The notes beneath the pieces were generated by a model. The model worked only from the letters and a program-made list of their open reading frames with translations. It was not told the DNA's origin and ran no database searches. Shown in pieces: positions 9,290 to 18,210 of a stretch of 64,000 nt of DNA. Position numbers and translations under genes: made by a program. Position 1 is the first letter of the stretch. Each line of letters begins with the position of its first letter. This stretch comes from Algoriphagus sp. (GTDB lineage Bacteria; Bacteroidota; Bacteroidia; Cytophagales; Cyclobacteriaceae). The stretch lies in NCBI GenBank assembly GCA_029945945.1, contig JAQSDM010000013.1, positions 229,223 through 293,222 of the forward strand, written 5' to 3'.

Positions 9290-10267
9290 GTGGTAAGAAA
9301 AAGCGTACAATTCCTAAAGGATTTACTCCGGAGACAAGCTAAACGTCTTCAAAAATTTCACTTCGGGGATCCGGATAAAAACCTGTATGAGGTTGGGAAA
9401 GTCTTTATTTACCAGTTTCAAAAAGACGATATAAGCGAGCGCGCAGGTTCCATGGCATTCAGTTTTACTCTTGCTCTTTTTCCTTTGTTACTTTTTGTCC
9501 TGAATACGATTCCTTACCTCCAGGATTTCTTCCCATACATTACGACAGATAATATTTTGCTTTTTGTTCAGGAAATCCTTCCAGGAGAAATCTATTCTCA
9601 ACTGGAAAATACCATCCTCGATATTATCTCCAAACCGAGGCAAAGCTTGCTGTCTATAGGTTTTTTCTTTGCCCTCTTTTCCTCCTCCCAGGGAGTAATC
9701 TCCATGATGGATTCCTTCAATTCGGTTTATCAAACCAAGGATGACCGTAGTTTTCTCAGGGGTCGATTGATTTCAGTTGCAATCGTATTTGTACTGGTAG
9801 TGACGATTTTGATTGCAACGACTGTCATGATTATTGGGAATATTCTTATCGGTGGATTAGAGAACCTCCAGCTTTTCAATTCGAACTTTATGATATTTTT
9901 ATTTAGCACGCTTAAGTTTCTGGTGCTTTTATCTGTGTTTTATTTCACCACAGCATTCATTTTTAGATTTGCCCCGGCTGTTCATGATAAATGGCATTTT
10001 TTCTCAACTGGCTCTCAGGTTGCAGGATTGCTTATTACCGCTGCATTTTATTTGTTCAGTTATTATCTGAATAATTTCGCCAGCTACAATAAACTTTACG
10101 GATCTATCGGGACACTTATGGGTTTGATGCTTTGGCTTTTCATCACATCGCTTATAATTTTGATATCATTCGAAGTAAATGTCACAATGGATTTACTCGA
10201 TGAGAGAAAGAAAAATGAATCATTGGAAGCGCTTGAAAAGCGAAATCCACTGGCTCCGAAAAATTAA
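9290..10267 (+). CDS. YihY/virulence factor BrkB family membrane protein
   Basis: 325 residues from a GTG start at 9290. Six hydrophobic segments follow the family pattern: RAGSMAFSFTLALFPLLLF, a span near SIGFFFALFSSSQGV with the MDSFNSVYQTKDDRSF loop, and the last two spans AAFYLFSYYLNNFASYNKLYG and GTLMGLMLWLFITSL. Members are inner-membrane proteins of uncertain function, annotated at one time as ribonuclease BN by mistake. Third gene of the probable mltG operon. The tail of about 30 residues is charged and probably cytoplasmic. Confidence 0.9.
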   Translation: MVRKSVQFLKDLLRRQAKRLQKFHFGDPDKNLYEVGKVFIYQFQKDDISERAGSMAFSFTLALFPLLLFVLNTIPYLQDFFPYITTDNILLFVQEILPGEIYSQLENTILDIISKPRQSLLSIGFFFALFSSSQGVISMMDSFNSVYQTKDDRSFLRGRLISVAIVFVLVVTILIATTVMIIGNILIGGLENLQLFNSNFMIFLFSTLKFLVLLSVFYFTTAFIFRFAPAVHDKWHFFSTGSQVAGLLITAAFYLFSYYLNNFASYNKLYGSIGTLMGLMLWLFITSLIILISFEVNVTMDLLDERKKNESLEALEKRNPLAPKN

Positions 10268-10348
10268 TACTTAAAAAACTTAGCGAAGAAATCCAGCTTT
10301 GTCAATCGTAAAAAATTTTGAATGCCTTCCAATCTTAAATACCTACTT

Positions 10349-12175
10349 ATGAATCGATTCCTGAGCCCTTTAGCACTTCTTTTTAGTCTTTTTTTCCTAA
10401 TCGGTTGCAGCGAACCGGAAGAAAAAGTAATCCCGGATTCTGAGATAAATGCATGGTTTGATGCAGAATATGAAGAACTACTTCAAATGAGTCCATTGCA
10501 GCTGACAACGCAAGGCCGAAAAGATCGGTATGGTGAAATCGATGACATGAGCGAGCCGGCAGAGGATAAGCGGCTGGCCTGGATGGAAGCAAGTGTGAAA
10601 GAAATGAAGGAGAAATTTGACTCAAGTGCCCTGAGTCCGGAGGCAAAAATTTCTTATGACCTTTGGGAATATCAATACGAAATGGAAAAAAGAGACGTGG
10701 AATTCAGAAGAAAAAACTACGTTTTCAATCAAATGGGAGGAATTCATACCATGATCCCCAACATGCTGATCAATTTCCATAAAGTGGAGGAACCGGCTGA
10801 TATGACCGCCCTTGTCTCCCGAATCAATGAATCCGGCAGGGCTATCAGTCAATTGTTGGAAAGAGCAAAATTACAGACTGCTGCAGGTATTCGGCCTCCG
10901 AAGTTTGCTTATGAATACGTGATCCAGCAGTCCAACTCATTGATTAAAGGACAACCATTTACGGAGGGAAAGGAAAGTGCACCGCTTTGGACCGATGCGC
11001 TCAGCAAAATTGAGAAACTGGAAAAAGATGGGAAAATCACTGCCGAGCAAGCAGAGGAATTCAGAGGAAACACTAAAGAGGCACTTCTCACCAATTTCAA
11101 ACCTGCGTACGAGGAACTTATCGCATGGCTGGAGTCCGAGTTACCAAATCTGGAAGAAAAACCTACCGGAGTAAGCAGACATGAAAATGGAGCCGCCTTC
11201 TATGCACATAAACTTAAAACATCCACCACCACCGATCTCAGCGCTGAAGAAATTCACCAAATCGGATTGGATGAGGTAAAAAGAATTCAACAGGAAATGC
11301 TCGCGATCAAGGATCAAGTTGGATTTGAAGGAGATTTGCAGGCATTTTTCAAGTTTGTCAATAGCGATCCTCAGTTCTTTTTCCCCAATACAGACGAAGG
11401 AAGACAAGCCTATCTGGATGAATCGACCAAGTATTTGAACGATATCAAAGCAAAATTGCCGCAGTATTTTGGGCTATTGCCAAAAGCTGATTTAGTCGTA
11501 AAACGAGTTGAGGCTTTCCGCGAGCAAGACGGCGCACCTCAGCATTACAGCCAAGGCACTCCTGACGGTTCCCGTCCGGGAACGTATTATGTTCACCTTT
11601 CGGACATGAAGGCTATGCCAAAATCCACCATGGAGGGAGTAGCCTATCATGAAGGAAATCCTGGCCATCATATGCAGGTTTCAATTGCTCAGGAACTGGA
11701 ATCAGTTCCCAAGTTCAGAACCCAATTGGGATTCAATGCTTATTCAGAAGGCTGGGCGTTGTATTCTGAGATTTTGGCAAAGGAAATGGGTGGATATCAA
11801 AATCCCTATTACGATTTTGGTCGCCTTGTCAACGAAATCTGGAGAGCCATTCGATTGGTGGTAGACACCGGAATCCATGCCAAAGGCTGGACAGAAGCTG
11901 ATGCGATTAAATACTTTACAGATAACTCTTCCATCTCACAGGGAGCCATTCAGGCGGAAGTTCGTCGATACATGGTCATCCCCGGACAAGCGACAGGATA
12001 TAAGATCGGGATGTTGAAAATCCAGGAACTGAGAAAGCTTGCAGAAACAGAGCTGGGTGAAAATTTTGACCTGCGCAAGTTCCACGATGTAGTTTTAGGA
12101 GGCGGAGCTTTACCGCTAGAGATTTTGGAGAAAGAAGTGAAGAGATGGATTGAGAACGAGAAAAAAGCCGGTTAA
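10349..12175 (+). CDS. DUF885 family lipoprotein (putative metallopeptidase)
   Basis: 608 residues from the ATG at 10349, chosen because it places a standard lipoprotein signal at the N-terminus: MNRFLSPLALLFSLFFLIGC with the lipobox LIGC. An upstream ATG at 10322 adds nine residues. The mature domain is DUF885: GTYYVHLSDMKAMPKSTMEG, then the putative zinc motif AYHEGNPGHHMQ (H-E-x3-H-H) and the EGWALYSE motif with a further glutamate ligand. Family members are thought to be secreted M-type peptidases. It is the last core gene before the tRNA. Confidence 0.88.
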   Translation: MNRFLSPLALLFSLFFLIGCSEPEEKVIPDSEINAWFDAEYEELLQMSPLQLTTQGRKDRYGEIDDMSEPAEDKRLAWMEASVKEMKEKFDSSALSPEAKISYDLWEYQYEMEKRDVEFRRKNYVFNQMGGIHTMIPNMLINFHKVEEPADMTALVSRINESGRAISQLLERAKLQTAAGIRPPKFAYEYVIQQSNSLIKGQPFTEGKESAPLWTDALSKIEKLEKDGKITAEQAEEFRGNTKEALLTNFKPAYEELIAWLESELPNLEEKPTGVSRHENGAAFYAHKLKTSTTTDLSAEEIHQIGLDEVKRIQQEMLAIKDQVGFEGDLQAFFKFVNSDPQFFFPNTDEGRQAYLDESTKYLNDIKAKLPQYFGLLPKADLVVKRVEAFREQDGAPQHYSQGTPDGSRPGTYYVHLSDMKAMPKSTMEGVAYHEGNPGHHMQVSIAQELESVPKFRTQLGFNAYSEGWALYSEILAKEMGGYQNPYYDFGRLVNEIWRAIRLVVDTGIHAKGWTEADAIKYFTDNSSISQGAIQAEVRRYMVIPGQATGYKIGMLKIQELRKLAETELGENFDLRKFHDVVLGGGALPLEILEKEVKRWIENEKKAG

Positions 12176-12260
12176 CAAGGATTTTAACAAGCGAAGTGAC
12201 TATCTCTAAAAAAATAATCCTTGAAAGATCAGCAGGTTAGCTTAAAAAAGTAAAAATGAC

Positions 12261-12291
12261 TTGACGGATAAGGTATAAGCGTTTACTTTTG
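12261..12291 (+). promoter_or_regulatory. Bacteroidota-type promoter of tRNA-Ser
   Basis: TTG at 12261-12263 and TACTTTTG at 12284-12291 match the TTG-N20-TAnnTTTG consensus of the Bacteroidota primary sigma factor with the ideal 20-bp gap, about 35 bp before the mature tRNA. Confidence 0.7.
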
Positions 12292-12325
12292 CGAACTGAT
12301 TTAGAAAAAAGATCACGCTAAACAC

Positions 12326-12410
12326 AGAGGAGTGGCAGAGTGGTCGATCGCGGCGGTCTTGAAAACCGTTGTACCGTGAGGTACCGGGGGTTCGAATCCC
12401 TCCTCCTCTG
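12326..12410 (+). tRNA. tRNA-Ser (anticodon TGA)
   Basis: 85 nt with a 7-bp acceptor stem AGAGGAG / CTCCTCT and discriminator G; no CCA is encoded. The anticodon loop CTTGAAA gives anticodon TGA, reading UCN serine codons. The long variable arm expected for tRNA-Ser is present (GTACCGTGAGGTAC region) and the T-loop is TTCGAAT. The 3' end is the integration target of the genomic island and the copy here is complete and functional-looking. Confidence 0.96.
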
Positions 12411-12411
12411 C
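12391..12411. other. attL core (left island boundary inside tRNA-Ser)
   Basis: The 21-bp sequence from the T-loop through the first base after the tRNA is repeated exactly at 63148-63168. The two copies bracket the integrase and all the accessory genes. The crossover must lie inside this identity block. Confidence 0.88.
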
Positions 12412-12437
12412 TTTTATTCAATCAGATGTTTCGAAAA

Positions 12438-12472
12438 GCCCCAAATTTTAGCGATTTGGGGCTTTTTCTTTT
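12438..12472 (+). terminator. Rho-independent terminator after tRNA-Ser
   Basis: GCCCCAAAT (12438-12446) pairs with ATTTGGGGC (12454-12462) around a 7-nt loop, followed by TTTTTCTTTTTT. It lies just inside attL, so it belongs to the island, and supplies termination for the tRNA transcript. Confidence 0.85.
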
Positions 12473-12519
12473 TTAACCTTACCCAAAATCCAGTAGATTA
12501 TTCTGATTTTCTGCGACTA

Positions 12520-12557
12520 AATCGAGACCTATTCGTTTTCCAATCGAGACCTATTCG
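12520..12557 (+). repeat. Paired integrase arm-type repeats next to attL
   Basis: AATCGAGACCTATTCG occurs at 12520-12535 and again at 12542-12557, 22 bp apart (about two helical turns). A third copy with the same surrounding sequence sits 49 bp inside attR at 63078-63099. This is the layout of arm-type sites bound by the N-terminal domain of lambda- and CTnDOT-type integrases. Confidence 0.65.
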
Positions 12558-12646
12558 AATGGTTATGTTTTTCGTGATTATGTAAAACCATTAGGCCTCG
12601 GGATAAGCTCAACATAGCTTTGCCATATCAAATAAATGATAAGGCT

Positions 12647-13906
12647 ATGGACGTCCCAAATTTAAATTTCACACTCAATCTTAAGAAGTCTACGAAGGAA
12701 GGCTTAGCACCGATTTATCTCAGAATTACCATCAATGGATCAAGAACTGAAATCAGCAGCAAAATCAATGTCAGTCCTGAAAAATGGGATGCCAGGCAAA
12801 GTAAAATCAAGGGCAACAATCCTGTAGACATTCGATCAAATAAAATCCTTAATGAGCTTTTAGTAAGTGTTCATCAGGCCATAGACTTATTGAAGCATAA
12901 TAAATTTCCAATTAATGCTCCAAATATTAAGTTAGCTATCAATGGCAAACTTTTTCTAGCTGTCAAATTAATTGATTGCTATGAAGCTTATATGAAGATG
13001 TTAAAGACTCGAATCGGAATAGATTATCATAAGAATTCCTATCAAATCAATGAGACCACCTTCAACCATGTAAAAGAATTCCTCATCCATGAGAAAAAAT
13101 TAGATATGCCCATCGATGATTTCTCAAACATCCTTTTTAATCGATTAGAGATGTTCGTTAAGGTTACAAAGGTAAATTCTCATAACACTACATTCAAAAA
13201 AATTGAGCGCTTCAAGGCCATGTTCAAGTGGGCTTATGACATGGATTATGCAAAGAAGGACCTCAGCAGAAAGTTTAAGATGAAAAAGCAGAGGAAAGAA
13301 ATCATCTTTTTAACTAAAGAAGAGTTGGATAGGATCCATGAATTAGAAACTTCAATTCCTCGGCTTCAAATTATAAAGGACTGCTTTCTATTCATGTGTT
13401 ACACTGGACTTGCTTTCAAAGAAATTGAATCTCTTCGCGTGGTAAATCTGTCCAGGAATATTAATGGAGAATATGGCCTGATCATTACTCGTCAGAAAAC
13501 TCAAAAGAACATTCCTGAAATTCCTTTGCTCCCAAAGGCATTGGAACTTGTAGAAAAATACAAACATCACCCGATTAGGATTAGGGAAAAGAAGCTATTC
13601 CCAATCCCATCAAATCAAAACTTCAATTCCTACTTAAAAGAAATAGGGACGCTCGCCAAGATCGAAAAATCGATCACAACACATATGGGTAGAAAGACAT
13701 TCGCCACAACAATTGCCCTCCGGAATGGAATGAGTATGGAAGTGGTGAGTAAAACCCTGGGGCACTCCAATATGCGAATCACTCAGGAGTCCTACGCTGA
13801 CCTTCAAAATGACCGAATACGAGAGGAATTTAATAAAATATCACTAAAACTAAACTCAAATGATTGCAACACCACCCCTTTTCAGGAAGGTCTTGCTACA
13901 TCTTAA
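12647..13906 (+). CDS. int: Tyrosine recombinase / site-specific integrase
   Basis: 419 residues from the ATG at 12647 (a TTG at 12620 would add nine). N-terminal arm-binding domain (LNFTLNLKKSTKEGLAPIYLRITINGSRTEIS), a SAM-like core-binding domain in the middle and a C-terminal catalytic domain. The box-I segment reads CYTGLAFKEIESL, lacking the usual first catalytic arginine as in several Bacteroidota enzymes of the CTnDOT type; the HMGRKTFATT (HxxR) and LGHSNMRITQESYADL (H and nucleophile Y) motifs are intact. It lies about 240 bp inside attL and points into the island, and is the enzyme expected to use the 12391/63148 sites. Confidence 0.95.
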   Translation: MDVPNLNFTLNLKKSTKEGLAPIYLRITINGSRTEISSKINVSPEKWDARQSKIKGNNPVDIRSNKILNELLVSVHQAIDLLKHNKFPINAPNIKLAINGKLFLAVKLIDCYEAYMKMLKTRIGIDYHKNSYQINETTFNHVKEFLIHEKKLDMPIDDFSNILFNRLEMFVKVTKVNSHNTTFKKIERFKAMFKWAYDMDYAKKDLSRKFKMKKQRKEIIFLTKEELDRIHELETSIPRLQIIKDCFLFMCYTGLAFKEIESLRVVNLSRNINGEYGLIITRQKTQKNIPEIPLLPKALELVEKYKHHPIRIREKKLFPIPSNQNFNSYLKEIGTLAKIEKSITTHMGRKTFATTIALRNGMSMEVVSKTLGHSNMRITQESYADLQNDRIREEFNKISLKLNSNDCNTTPFQEGLATS

Positions 13907-13928
13907 TTGGTTTTCAGAACCAATTGAA

Positions 13929-14375
13929 ATGTGGTGGACAGAAATTCAAATCTCACTATGGGATGAAGAATCGAACTTAGTTACTGAATTCTGCAGAATA
14001 AAAAGTACTCCATTTTCAATTCTCGAATTTGACTCTGATTTATTTAAAAGCTTAGAAGTGACTGATGAAATCCGACATGAAAACAGCCCTGAAATTACTA
14101 ACAGCACCCTTTTTCGAAAATACCTCTATCAACATAAACTACCAATTCCTTCCGGTTCATTCAATGGCTTTTATGATTATCCATTGAGTCTGATGGGGTA
14201 TTATGATAAGGTCCTTAAAGAGATAAAATATTACGATTTTTCCTCTTTCGTGAACCTTGAGTATTTAAAAGAAATGAATTGTTCTGTGGATGATTATTTT
14301 TTGAGTTCAAACGAATGGGATTGTAGTGCTTTCGATGAAGACCAATTTTTCCTGATGGAATACTCCAGGCTTTGA
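13929..14375 (+). CDS. Hypothetical acidic protein after the integrase
   Basis: 148 residues from the ATG at 13929; an ATG at 13860 would overlap the integrase by 47 bp and is less likely. No family recognised. The protein is acidic and aromatic-rich (MWWTEIQISLWDEES near the start, SGSFNGFYDYPLSLMGYYDK in the middle) with no membrane segment. A perfect 8-bp hairpin (13905-13925) ends 3 bp before the start codon and may control translation. A terminator follows directly, so the gene ends its own unit. Confidence 0.6.
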   Translation: MWWTEIQISLWDEESNLVTEFCRIKSTPFSILEFDSDLFKSLEVTDEIRHENSPEITNSTLFRKYLYQHKLPIPSGSFNGFYDYPLSLMGYYDKVLKEIKYYDFSSFVNLEYLKEMNCSVDDYFLSSNEWDCSAFDEDQFFLMEYSRL

Positions 14376-14383
14376 TTTTTAAA

Positions 14384-14420
14384 AAATAATGGCGCTGATT
14401 AATTCAGTGCCATTATTTTT
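14384..14420 (+). terminator. Terminator after the 13929-14375 gene
   Basis: AAATAATGGC(g)CTGA pairs with TCAG(t)GCCATTATTT around a short loop, then T-run; about 14 paired bases with one internal mismatch. Confidence 0.75.
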
Positions 14421-14435
14421 GCAAAAAATTTAAAA

Positions 14436-15329
14436 ATGGAAGGATTCGATAATTTGGCTATAGAGCTTCTTGAAATGGAGCAATCCTTGGAATACGTTCC
14501 AAAAATTCCTTACACAATTTCAGGATTTAAAAAAGAATTGCGAAACTCCAAACACTATGATATTGATTGGATTGAGAGAATTGAAAATCAAAAAAAGAAA
14601 ATTATCAATATCAGACTTTTAGATGCATCCCTTTGGCCTCTGCTGGGAAAAAAAAATTATCCGGATCTTTTTGACATACCATTTGATACCGATGAATCGG
14701 ATTTTGAAAGCCAGAGCTCTGAATATTTAGATCCTCAGCAAAAATCAGAGAACAAAGAAATTAATTCAGATGTTTCTGACTTATTTATTGACCGTGAAAA
14801 ATGGGTGAAATCACAAAGGTCTTCAATTTTGGATGGCGTTGAAAAACTCTTAAATGAGATTTTAAACTTTTACAACATTGTAAAAGACCAAGATCCTTAT
14901 AAGATTCCGAGAAGAAAAGAAGATAAAATTCCCTTCATGGGAGATATGAAAGAACTATCTGCATTTCTATACCTTCTCAACAATACAAATTCTTTATTCG
15001 GAACTTGGAATTTAAAAATGAAACCAGGCTGGCCAATTTCGGAGGTACATTCAAAGGTTATCAAAAAAGAAAAACTGATCTCAATTCTAATGAATAGTTT
15101 TTACTGCCTGAATGTTGATGACGGCAAAGTCGAGGAAATAGACCTGACACGTGATTTTTTATATCGAAAAATGACCTACACTTTATTAACCGAATTAAGT
15201 CTCGAAAAATTAATTGAGATGCAAACTATTTTCAAAAAGATTGATGAAGAATTAAAGGGGATTATAAAAAAGAAATCTGAACCGAAACTGAGTAAAGAAG
15301 AAAAAAAAATGAAAAAAAATAAAACTTAA
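14436..15329 (+). CDS. Hypothetical protein with basic tail, integrative-element type
   Basis: 297 residues, mostly predicted helical, with a low-complexity acidic stretch near 85-120 (DTDESDFESQSSEYLD) and a very lysine-rich C-terminus (KKSEPKLSKEEKKMKKNKT). The middle contains FMGDMKELSAFLYLLNNTNSLFG and LISILMNSFYC, a pattern seen in hypothetical proteins that neighbour integrases in Bacteroidota islands; I cannot name a family. It is flanked by terminators on both sides and so is its own transcript. Confidence 0.6.
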   Translation: MEGFDNLAIELLEMEQSLEYVPKIPYTISGFKKELRNSKHYDIDWIERIENQKKKIINIRLLDASLWPLLGKKNYPDLFDIPFDTDESDFESQSSEYLDPQQKSENKEINSDVSDLFIDREKWVKSQRSSILDGVEKLLNEILNFYNIVKDQDPYKIPRRKEDKIPFMGDMKELSAFLYLLNNTNSLFGTWNLKMKPGWPISEVHSKVIKKEKLISILMNSFYCLNVDDGKVEEIDLTRDFLYRKMTYTLLTELSLEKLIEMQTIFKKIDEELKGIIKKKSEPKLSKEEKKMKKNKT

Positions 15330-15398
15330 ATATCCCTCCTCCAAATTGAAAGGGATCAATAAGTAAATCGAATATTTGAAAGTTTCACACAATTTATA

Positions 15399-15423
15399 GC
15401 CACCTCAGCAGGTGGCTTTTTTT
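15399..15423 (+). terminator. Rho-independent terminator
   Basis: GCCACCT (15399-15405) / AGGTGGC (15410-15416) with a 4-nt loop followed by seven Ts. Confidence 0.88.
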
Positions 15424-15547
15424 ATTGGTTTTCAGGGTGTTATGGATTATAAAATAAGTAACGAAAACCATAACGACTATTAGGTTCCATAAGCATCCTT
15501 ATATTAAAATATTGCGCTCTGAAATTTAAACAATTCAAATAAAGACA

Positions 15548-15823
15548 ATGCAATTAGTACAATCCGAACACATTGAAGATTTAGTGAAAGATGTCAGGGA
15601 GCTGACCCTAATCCTCAAAAAATCAAGATCTACATCAGAATTTCCTGAGTTACTAAGGACTGATGAAGTTAAAAAAATCCTAAAAGTAAAAGACAGCACT
15701 TTAGCGACCCTAAGGCAAAACGGTACGCTCCCTTTCACAAAGATTGGCGGAACGATCTACTATCTCAAAAAGGACATTATCAAATTACTCAAGGACAATT
15801 ATTCCGGAACCGATGAGATATAA
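15548..15823 (+). CDS. Excisionase-like helix-turn-helix protein (HTH_17 / MerR-like)
   Basis: 91 residues. After a coiled N-terminal 35 residues comes LLRTDEVKKILKVKDSTLATLRQNGTLPFTKIGGTIYYLKKDIIKLL, the winged-helix HTH_17 pattern of excisionases and small regulators: a helix-turn-helix, then the hairpin wing 'TKIGGTIYY' and a recognition-stabilising helix. In integrative elements such proteins bend DNA for excision or activate the replication genes. The stop overlaps the start of the next gene by 11 bp, which ties it to the primase and helicase downstream. Confidence 0.82.
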   Translation: MQLVQSEHIEDLVKDVRELTLILKKSRSTSEFPELLRTDEVKKILKVKDSTLATLRQNGTLPFTKIGGTIYYLKKDIIKLLKDNYSGTDEI

Positions 15824-16136
15824 GAACTTTCGAACAGAAGACCACATCCAGCAAAGGTCTTATGAGGTTTTCAACTACATAATAGGTTACTGTTACAAAT
15901 CAGGCAGAATTGAACCTAAAATTCTCATTTCAAATCCCTTAATCAAAAACATTCAACAGACTCCTTCATTTAATGTGTTTTACTCTTCAAGTAAGGGGTT
16001 TTATTTCTACAAAGATTATGCAACTGAACATAAGGGTGACTGTATCAAATTTATTCAAGAAATAAAAAATCTGAAATATAGATCTGAGGCAGTCAAATCT
16101 ATTGAAGCCAATATTTTATCCTTAAGAAGATATTGA
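15813..16136 (+). CDS. Primase zinc-binding-like (CHC2-type, cysteine-less) protein
   Basis: 107 residues from the ATG at 15813. The segment SFNVFYSSSKGFYFYKDYATEHKGDCIKFIQEI follows the shape of the DnaG CHC2 zinc ribbon (PSF...KG...F......GD.I.F), but the metal cysteines are absent, so it is a degenerate or metal-free version. The next gene carries Toprim and helicase domains, so the pair looks like a primase-helicase split into two chains. Overlaps the genes on both sides by 1-11 bp. The fold assignment is inference from pattern. Confidence 0.6.
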   Translation: MRYKNFRTEDHIQQRSYEVFNYIIGYCYKSGRIEPKILISNPLIKNIQQTPSFNVFYSSSKGFYFYKDYATEHKGDCIKFIQEIKNLKYRSEAVKSIEANILSLRRY

Positions 16137-17740
16137 TGGATTACGTTGACCTAACCCCATTCAAGAAGGGATTAAATGCTCAAAACTATTTTAAATCTCA
16201 TGGAATTTCACAAGAAGTTATTTCAAGATTCGGAGTTAAAATTGATCCTATCATTAATGAAAAAATCTTAATCAAATTTCCTTTAGCCAATGGATGCATT
16301 AAAAATTATTGGCCATTAGGAAATGAAAATTCAACTGAACGGAAATTTACATACTCGAACGGAAACAAAGATGAGATCAAGGCTTTTGGCCTTGATCTAC
16401 TCCCTGAATTTGGTAACACATTATTGATCATGGGAGGTCAAAAAGATTGTTTAATGGCTGCAAGTTTAGGTTATCACGCGATATCTACTCAGTCTGAAAC
16501 AATATTTCTCCCAGGAAAAATCATTTACAATTTTAAAAGAAGATTCAATGATGTAATTATTTTTTTTGACAATGATAATCCAGGCAGAGAGGCTTCTTCA
16601 AAATTCTGTAGGGAGTTCGGTTTGAAAGAAATTTTTATACCTAAGTCAGCCCAGGTAAAAGACATTTCCGATTATGCATTAGTTCACAAAGACTTGAATG
16701 GTCTCAAGGCTTTTATTGATACTGAAATCAAAAGAATCAATACTGAAAAGTCAAATTTTTCTATTCATGATATTCTTGAAAATGAATACAATGTCGAGTA
16801 TGATTGGATAATGGAAAATATTGTACCTGCAGAATCTATGCTGTTGCTTGCAGGTGGTTCTGACCTTGGGAAGTCGACCATCGCTTCCCAATTTGCCTTG
16901 TCTTTAACGACTGGAGAACCTTTCTTAAACCAAAAGCTCAATAAAAGAGGACCTGTATTATATCTCTGTTTTGAAGAATATAAACAAGATGTAGCAATGA
17001 GGTTCAAAAAAATGGTTTCAGGAATTAGTCAAGAAAGCAAATTACATCTGAGAGATCTCAAAATTGAAATAATTAGCAATGATTACTTAGAAAAAATTAA
17101 TTCCCATTTATTAAATTATCCAGATACCGTCGCAATAGTCATTGACCCTTTGGGCTCTACTTTTAAAGGAGACATCAATGCTGGTTCTTCAGATTTGCGG
17201 GAGCATCTTCAAAAATTTAGAGAAATTGGAACAAAGCATAAACTTCTAATTTGTTTCATTCACCATGTTTCGAAAGCAGGTGAGAGTAGTACTAAATTTG
17301 ATAAAAAGAATTTACTCGGCAATTCTTCAATAGAAGCATTTTTTAGGGTTGTATTTGAAATTAAACCAACCAAAAATTCTAATGTAGTGGAACTCGGCAT
17401 TGTAAAGGGAAATATGATTATGCCGAAGTTAAAAACTTCTTCAGGAACAACTTGGGAACTAAGTAAAAATGAAGAAAGTCTGATATTTAGTATTTCTGAT
17501 CAGCTTGAACAAAAGCATGAGTTTATTAAAATTCCAAAAAAAGCAAGCAAACAGGAAAGTCTCAGCCCTTTATTCCAAGAAATTTTCAGGGGCGAAAGTC
17601 AATTGGAAGTAAAGTTAATTCTTGAAAAGTTGGAGGAAAAATTTCAAGGAATTAATGATGGAGAAGCAAGAAGATTAATTACTAAAATTTGTGGTAAACC
17701 AATACGTAGAGGTGTATATACCCTAAAAAAAATTGAATAA
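16136..17740 (+). CDS. Toprim + RepA/AAA_25-type replicative helicase
   Basis: 534 residues from the ATG at 16136. N-terminal half is a Toprim-like primase module: LLIMGGQKDCLMAASLG and VIIFFDNDNPGREASSKF (the DxD/N motif), then PKSAQVKDISDY. From about residue 215 comes a RecA-like ATPase with Walker A LAGGSDLGKST, GPVLYLCFEEYKQDV, Walker B VAIVIDPLGST and LICFIHHVSKAG, i.e. the RepA / AAA_25 helicase group used by plasmids and integrative elements. It should prime and unwind DNA at the element's own origin. Large inverted repeats follow directly at 17844-17945. Confidence 0.85.
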   Translation: MDYVDLTPFKKGLNAQNYFKSHGISQEVISRFGVKIDPIINEKILIKFPLANGCIKNYWPLGNENSTERKFTYSNGNKDEIKAFGLDLLPEFGNTLLIMGGQKDCLMAASLGYHAISTQSETIFLPGKIIYNFKRRFNDVIIFFDNDNPGREASSKFCREFGLKEIFIPKSAQVKDISDYALVHKDLNGLKAFIDTEIKRINTEKSNFSIHDILENEYNVEYDWIMENIVPAESMLLLAGGSDLGKSTIASQFALSLTTGEPFLNQKLNKRGPVLYLCFEEYKQDVAMRFKKMVSGISQESKLHLRDLKIEIISNDYLEKINSHLLNYPDTVAIVIDPLGSTFKGDINAGSSDLREHLQKFREIGTKHKLLICFIHHVSKAGESSTKFDKKNLLGNSSIEAFFRVVFEIKPTKNSNVVELGIVKGNMIMPKLKTSSGTTWELSKNEESLIFSISDQLEQKHEFIKIPKKASKQESLSPLFQEIFRGESQLEVKLILEKLEEKFQGINDGEARRLITKICGKPIRRGVYTLKKIE

Positions 17741-17843
17741 GACAGACGCGAGACAGGTACCTTCTAAGCCCCAAAATCTCAATTTTTTGGCCAATTTCTG
17801 AGTTGACTATTTGTTTTAAATAAATAAAGCAACAAATTGATTT

Positions 17844-17945
17844 TTTCAACAGGTATTATTACTCAAACCAGCTCAGCATTTTTTTGGTATTTTTTTTTCT
17901 CTGCCCTAAAGGGCGAGAGAGAAAAAAAAAATAATACCCGTTGAA
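17844..17945. repeat. Long nested inverted repeat after the helicase gene
   Basis: Outer arms TTCAACaGGTATTATT (17845-17860) and AATAATACCcGTTGAA (17930-17945) match with one mismatch. Inside lies a second hairpin, a T-run plus CTCTGCCC against GGGC-GAG-AGAG plus an A-run (17890-17931). About 100 bp of cruciform-capable DNA; candidate origin element or strong terminator. The rest of 17741-18124 shows no gene. Confidence 0.7.
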
Positions 17946-18124
17946 TTAGATAAATGAATATTTTTTTGCGGAAAATTTGAAAAAAAAATCTCGATTATTC
18001 AATTAGGAGAAATTGAAAACTATTTCTGAATAAATCCATTCCTTCTTCACTTTTTTAAATAACCAGAAATAGATAAACAGAGATGTTTAGGCAATAGACA
18101 GCCTTCCAGAACAAACCGGACTTT

Positions 18125-18210
18125 GTAACCTCTGAGATGACTTAAAGTCATGCCACAGATGACTTATTAGGTGTCGTAACCTGGGAGATTACTTTAAGTC
18201 ATGTTGTGGC
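18125..18210 (+). repeat. Two 28-bp direct repeats with internal palindromes
   Basis: 18125-18152 and 18176-18203 differ at only four or five positions and are spaced exactly 51 bp apart. Each contains ATGACTT-A-AAGTCAT (or ATTACTT-T-AAGTCAT), a dyad, and they are followed by GCCACA and TGTGGC, which pair with one another. Looks like a protein-binding array or origin iterons. Confidence 0.65.
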
